Shown: in pieces, positions 6,471-7,419 of the stretch
Numbering within the stretch: the first letter of the stretch is position 1
Layout: each line of letters starts with the position of its first letter
NCBI GenBank assembly: GCA_964452105.1
Contig: CAYVLI010000115.1
Location: 1-7,419 of the forward strand
Source of the DNA: CAYVLI01 sp964452105 [NCBI: uncultured Nitrospinota bacterium]
GTDB lineage: Bacteria; JAUXIQ01
Direction of reading: 5' to 3'
Length of the DNA stretch: 7,419 nt
Notes under the pieces: generated by a model
The model's database searches: none
The model's input: only the letters and a program-made list of their open reading frames with translations
What the model was told of the DNA's origin: nothing
Position numbers and translations under genes: made by a program

Positions 6471-7419
6471 ATGGAGGAAATTAAATTCAACACCATAGAA
6501 GAAGCCATTGAGGACATCCGCAACGGGAAGATGGTCATCCTGGTCGATGATGAGGACCGTGAAAACGAGGGAGACCTGACTGTAGCCGCAGAGAAGGTTA
6601 CCCCCGAGATCATCAATTTCATCGCCACTAACGGCCGCGGGCTTGTATGCCTGTCCCTGACTCCCGAGCGCATAGAAGAACTCCGCATACCCATGATGGT
6701 AGGAGAAAACACCGCTCCTTTCCAGACCGCTTTCACAGTCTCCGTGGACGCCAAGAAAGGCACCACAACCGGAATTTCAGCCTACGACCGGGCAAAAACC
6801 ATTCTGGTGGCCATCGATCCCGGGACAAAGCCCGATGACCTGGTGCGCCCCGGGCACATATTTCCCCTCAAAGCCAAAGAGGGCGGGGTGCTGGTAAGAG
6901 CAGGACAGACCGAAGGTTCGGTTGACCTGGCCAGGCTCGCAGGCTTATACCCGGCGGCCGTCATCTGCGAAATAATGAGCGCAGACGGCACCATGGCTCG
7001 AGTCCCAGACCTCATGGAGTTCTCTGAAAAACATCACATCAAGATAGTCACAATAAAGGACCTCATCCAATACCGCATCCATAACGAAAGCTTCGTTCGC
7101 AAAGCCGTGACCGTAGATCTCCCGACGGCTTTCGGAAATTTCAAGGCCATCGGTTACGAAAATATCCTCAAAGAGGAAAACCACGTCGCTCTGGTTTTCG
7201 GCGAAATCGAAGGCAAGGAAAACGTCTTGGTCAGAGTGCATTCGGAGTGCCTTACCGGAGACACATTCGGGTCGAAAAGATGCGACTGCGGAGAGCAGTT
7301 TCACCGCGCCATGAAAAAAATAGCGGAAGCGGGGCAGGGAGTGCTCCTCTACATGCGCCAGGAGGGCAGAGGCATCGGGCTCATAAACAAGCTGTACGCT
7401 TACAAACTTCAGGACGAGG
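6471..7419 (+). CDS. ribBA: RibBA: DHBP synthase / GTP cyclohydrolase II (C-terminus beyond window)
   Basis: The first 316 codons of a protein usually near 400 residues are present; the frame is open to the right edge. The N-terminal RibB half makes 3,4-dihydroxy-2-butanone 4-phosphate from ribulose 5-phosphate. It shows [11 protein letters not shown] at 26-36, TGISAYDRA at 100-108, RPGHIFPL with His129 at 126-133, and Glu167 in ICEIM. The loop that reads GHTEA in E. coli-type enzymes is GQTEG here, so Gln146 replaces the His that binds the second Mg2+. The C-terminal RibA half, which opens GTP to the first pyrimidine of riboflavin synthesis, has the zinc triad Cys260, Cys271 and Cys273 ([14 protein letters not shown]) and the start of the active-site QEGRGIGL segment. 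ATG 6471 has GGGAG nine bases upstream. No FMN riboswitch lies in the 48-base gap before it, so expression probably depends on the upstream promoter. Confidence 0.95.
   Translation, partial: MEEIKFNTIEEAIEDIRNGKMVILVDDEDRENEGDLTVAAEKVTPEIINFIATNGRGLVCLSLTPERIEELRIPMMVGENTAPFQTAFTVSVDAKKGTTTGISAYDRAKTILVAIDPGTKPDDLVRPGHIFPLKAKEGGVLVRAGQTEGSVDLARLAGLYPAAVICEIMSADGTMARVPDLMEFSEKHHIKIVTIKDLIQYRIHNESFVRKAVTVDLPTAFGNFKAIGYENILKEENHVALVFGEIEGKENVLVRVHSECLTGDTFGSKRCDCGEQFHRAMKKIAEAGQGVLLYMRQEGRGIGLINKLYAYKLQDE

Noticed and set aside
1-7419. CRISPR array, insertion sequence, tRNA or phage attachment site
   Set aside because: No regularly spaced direct repeats, terminal inverted repeats with a transposase, or tRNA-like cloverleaf were found on reading both strands.

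Overview
The window looks like a chromosomal stretch from a Gram-negative-type (diderm), probably anaerobic bacterium of moderate GC. The AsmA-family gene implies an outer membrane. Promoters with sigma70-like -35 and -10 boxes and ordinary Shine-Dalgarno sites show it is bacterial. Arg codons are often AGG/AGA and Ile is often ATA. A Desulfobacterota-like or related lineage would fit, but this is only a guess from gene content and codon use. No tRNA, rRNA, CRISPR array, transposase or phage gene is visible.

Layout. (1) Positions 1-1830, minus strand: the N-terminal 610 codons of a large AsmA-family inner-membrane-anchored protein; the gene runs off the left edge. (2) 1831-2169: an AT-rich divergent intergenic region with weak promoter candidates both ways and a small perfect hairpin. 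(3) 2170-3645, plus: a full-length protein of the peptidase M3-like fold in which two zinc ligands and a further conserved Glu are replaced, so it is probably a pseudopeptidase. (4) 3667-4188, plus: a perfect sigma70-type promoter driving a small MaoC/(R)-hydratase family gene. (5) 4189-4511: a 323-base spacer with several inverted repeats and a good extended -10 promoter. (6) 4512-6422, plus: a TTG-started MoxR-type AAA+ ATPase fused through an acidic Glu/Gln-rich linker to a VWA (MIDAS) domain. (7) 6471-7419, plus: ribBA, bifunctional riboflavin biosynthesis, cut by the right edge.

How they work together. Each of the three plus-strand units has its own promoter candidate, so the window looks like independent housekeeping or accessory genes more than one pathway operon. 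Only the AAA+/VWA gene and ribBA (48-base gap, no terminator seen) look co-transcribed.

The most interesting signal is inside the AAA+/VWA gene. A run of ten A residues lies exactly at the junction between the ATPase part and the acidic linker. A Shine-Dalgarno-like GAGGTG sits about 10 bases upstream, and both alternative frames stop within eight codons. Slippage there would release a MoxR-sized ATPase of 314 or 321 residues from the same gene that encodes the 636-residue fusion, a layout reminiscent of dnaX and of the frameshifting reported for chlD-type chelatase genes.
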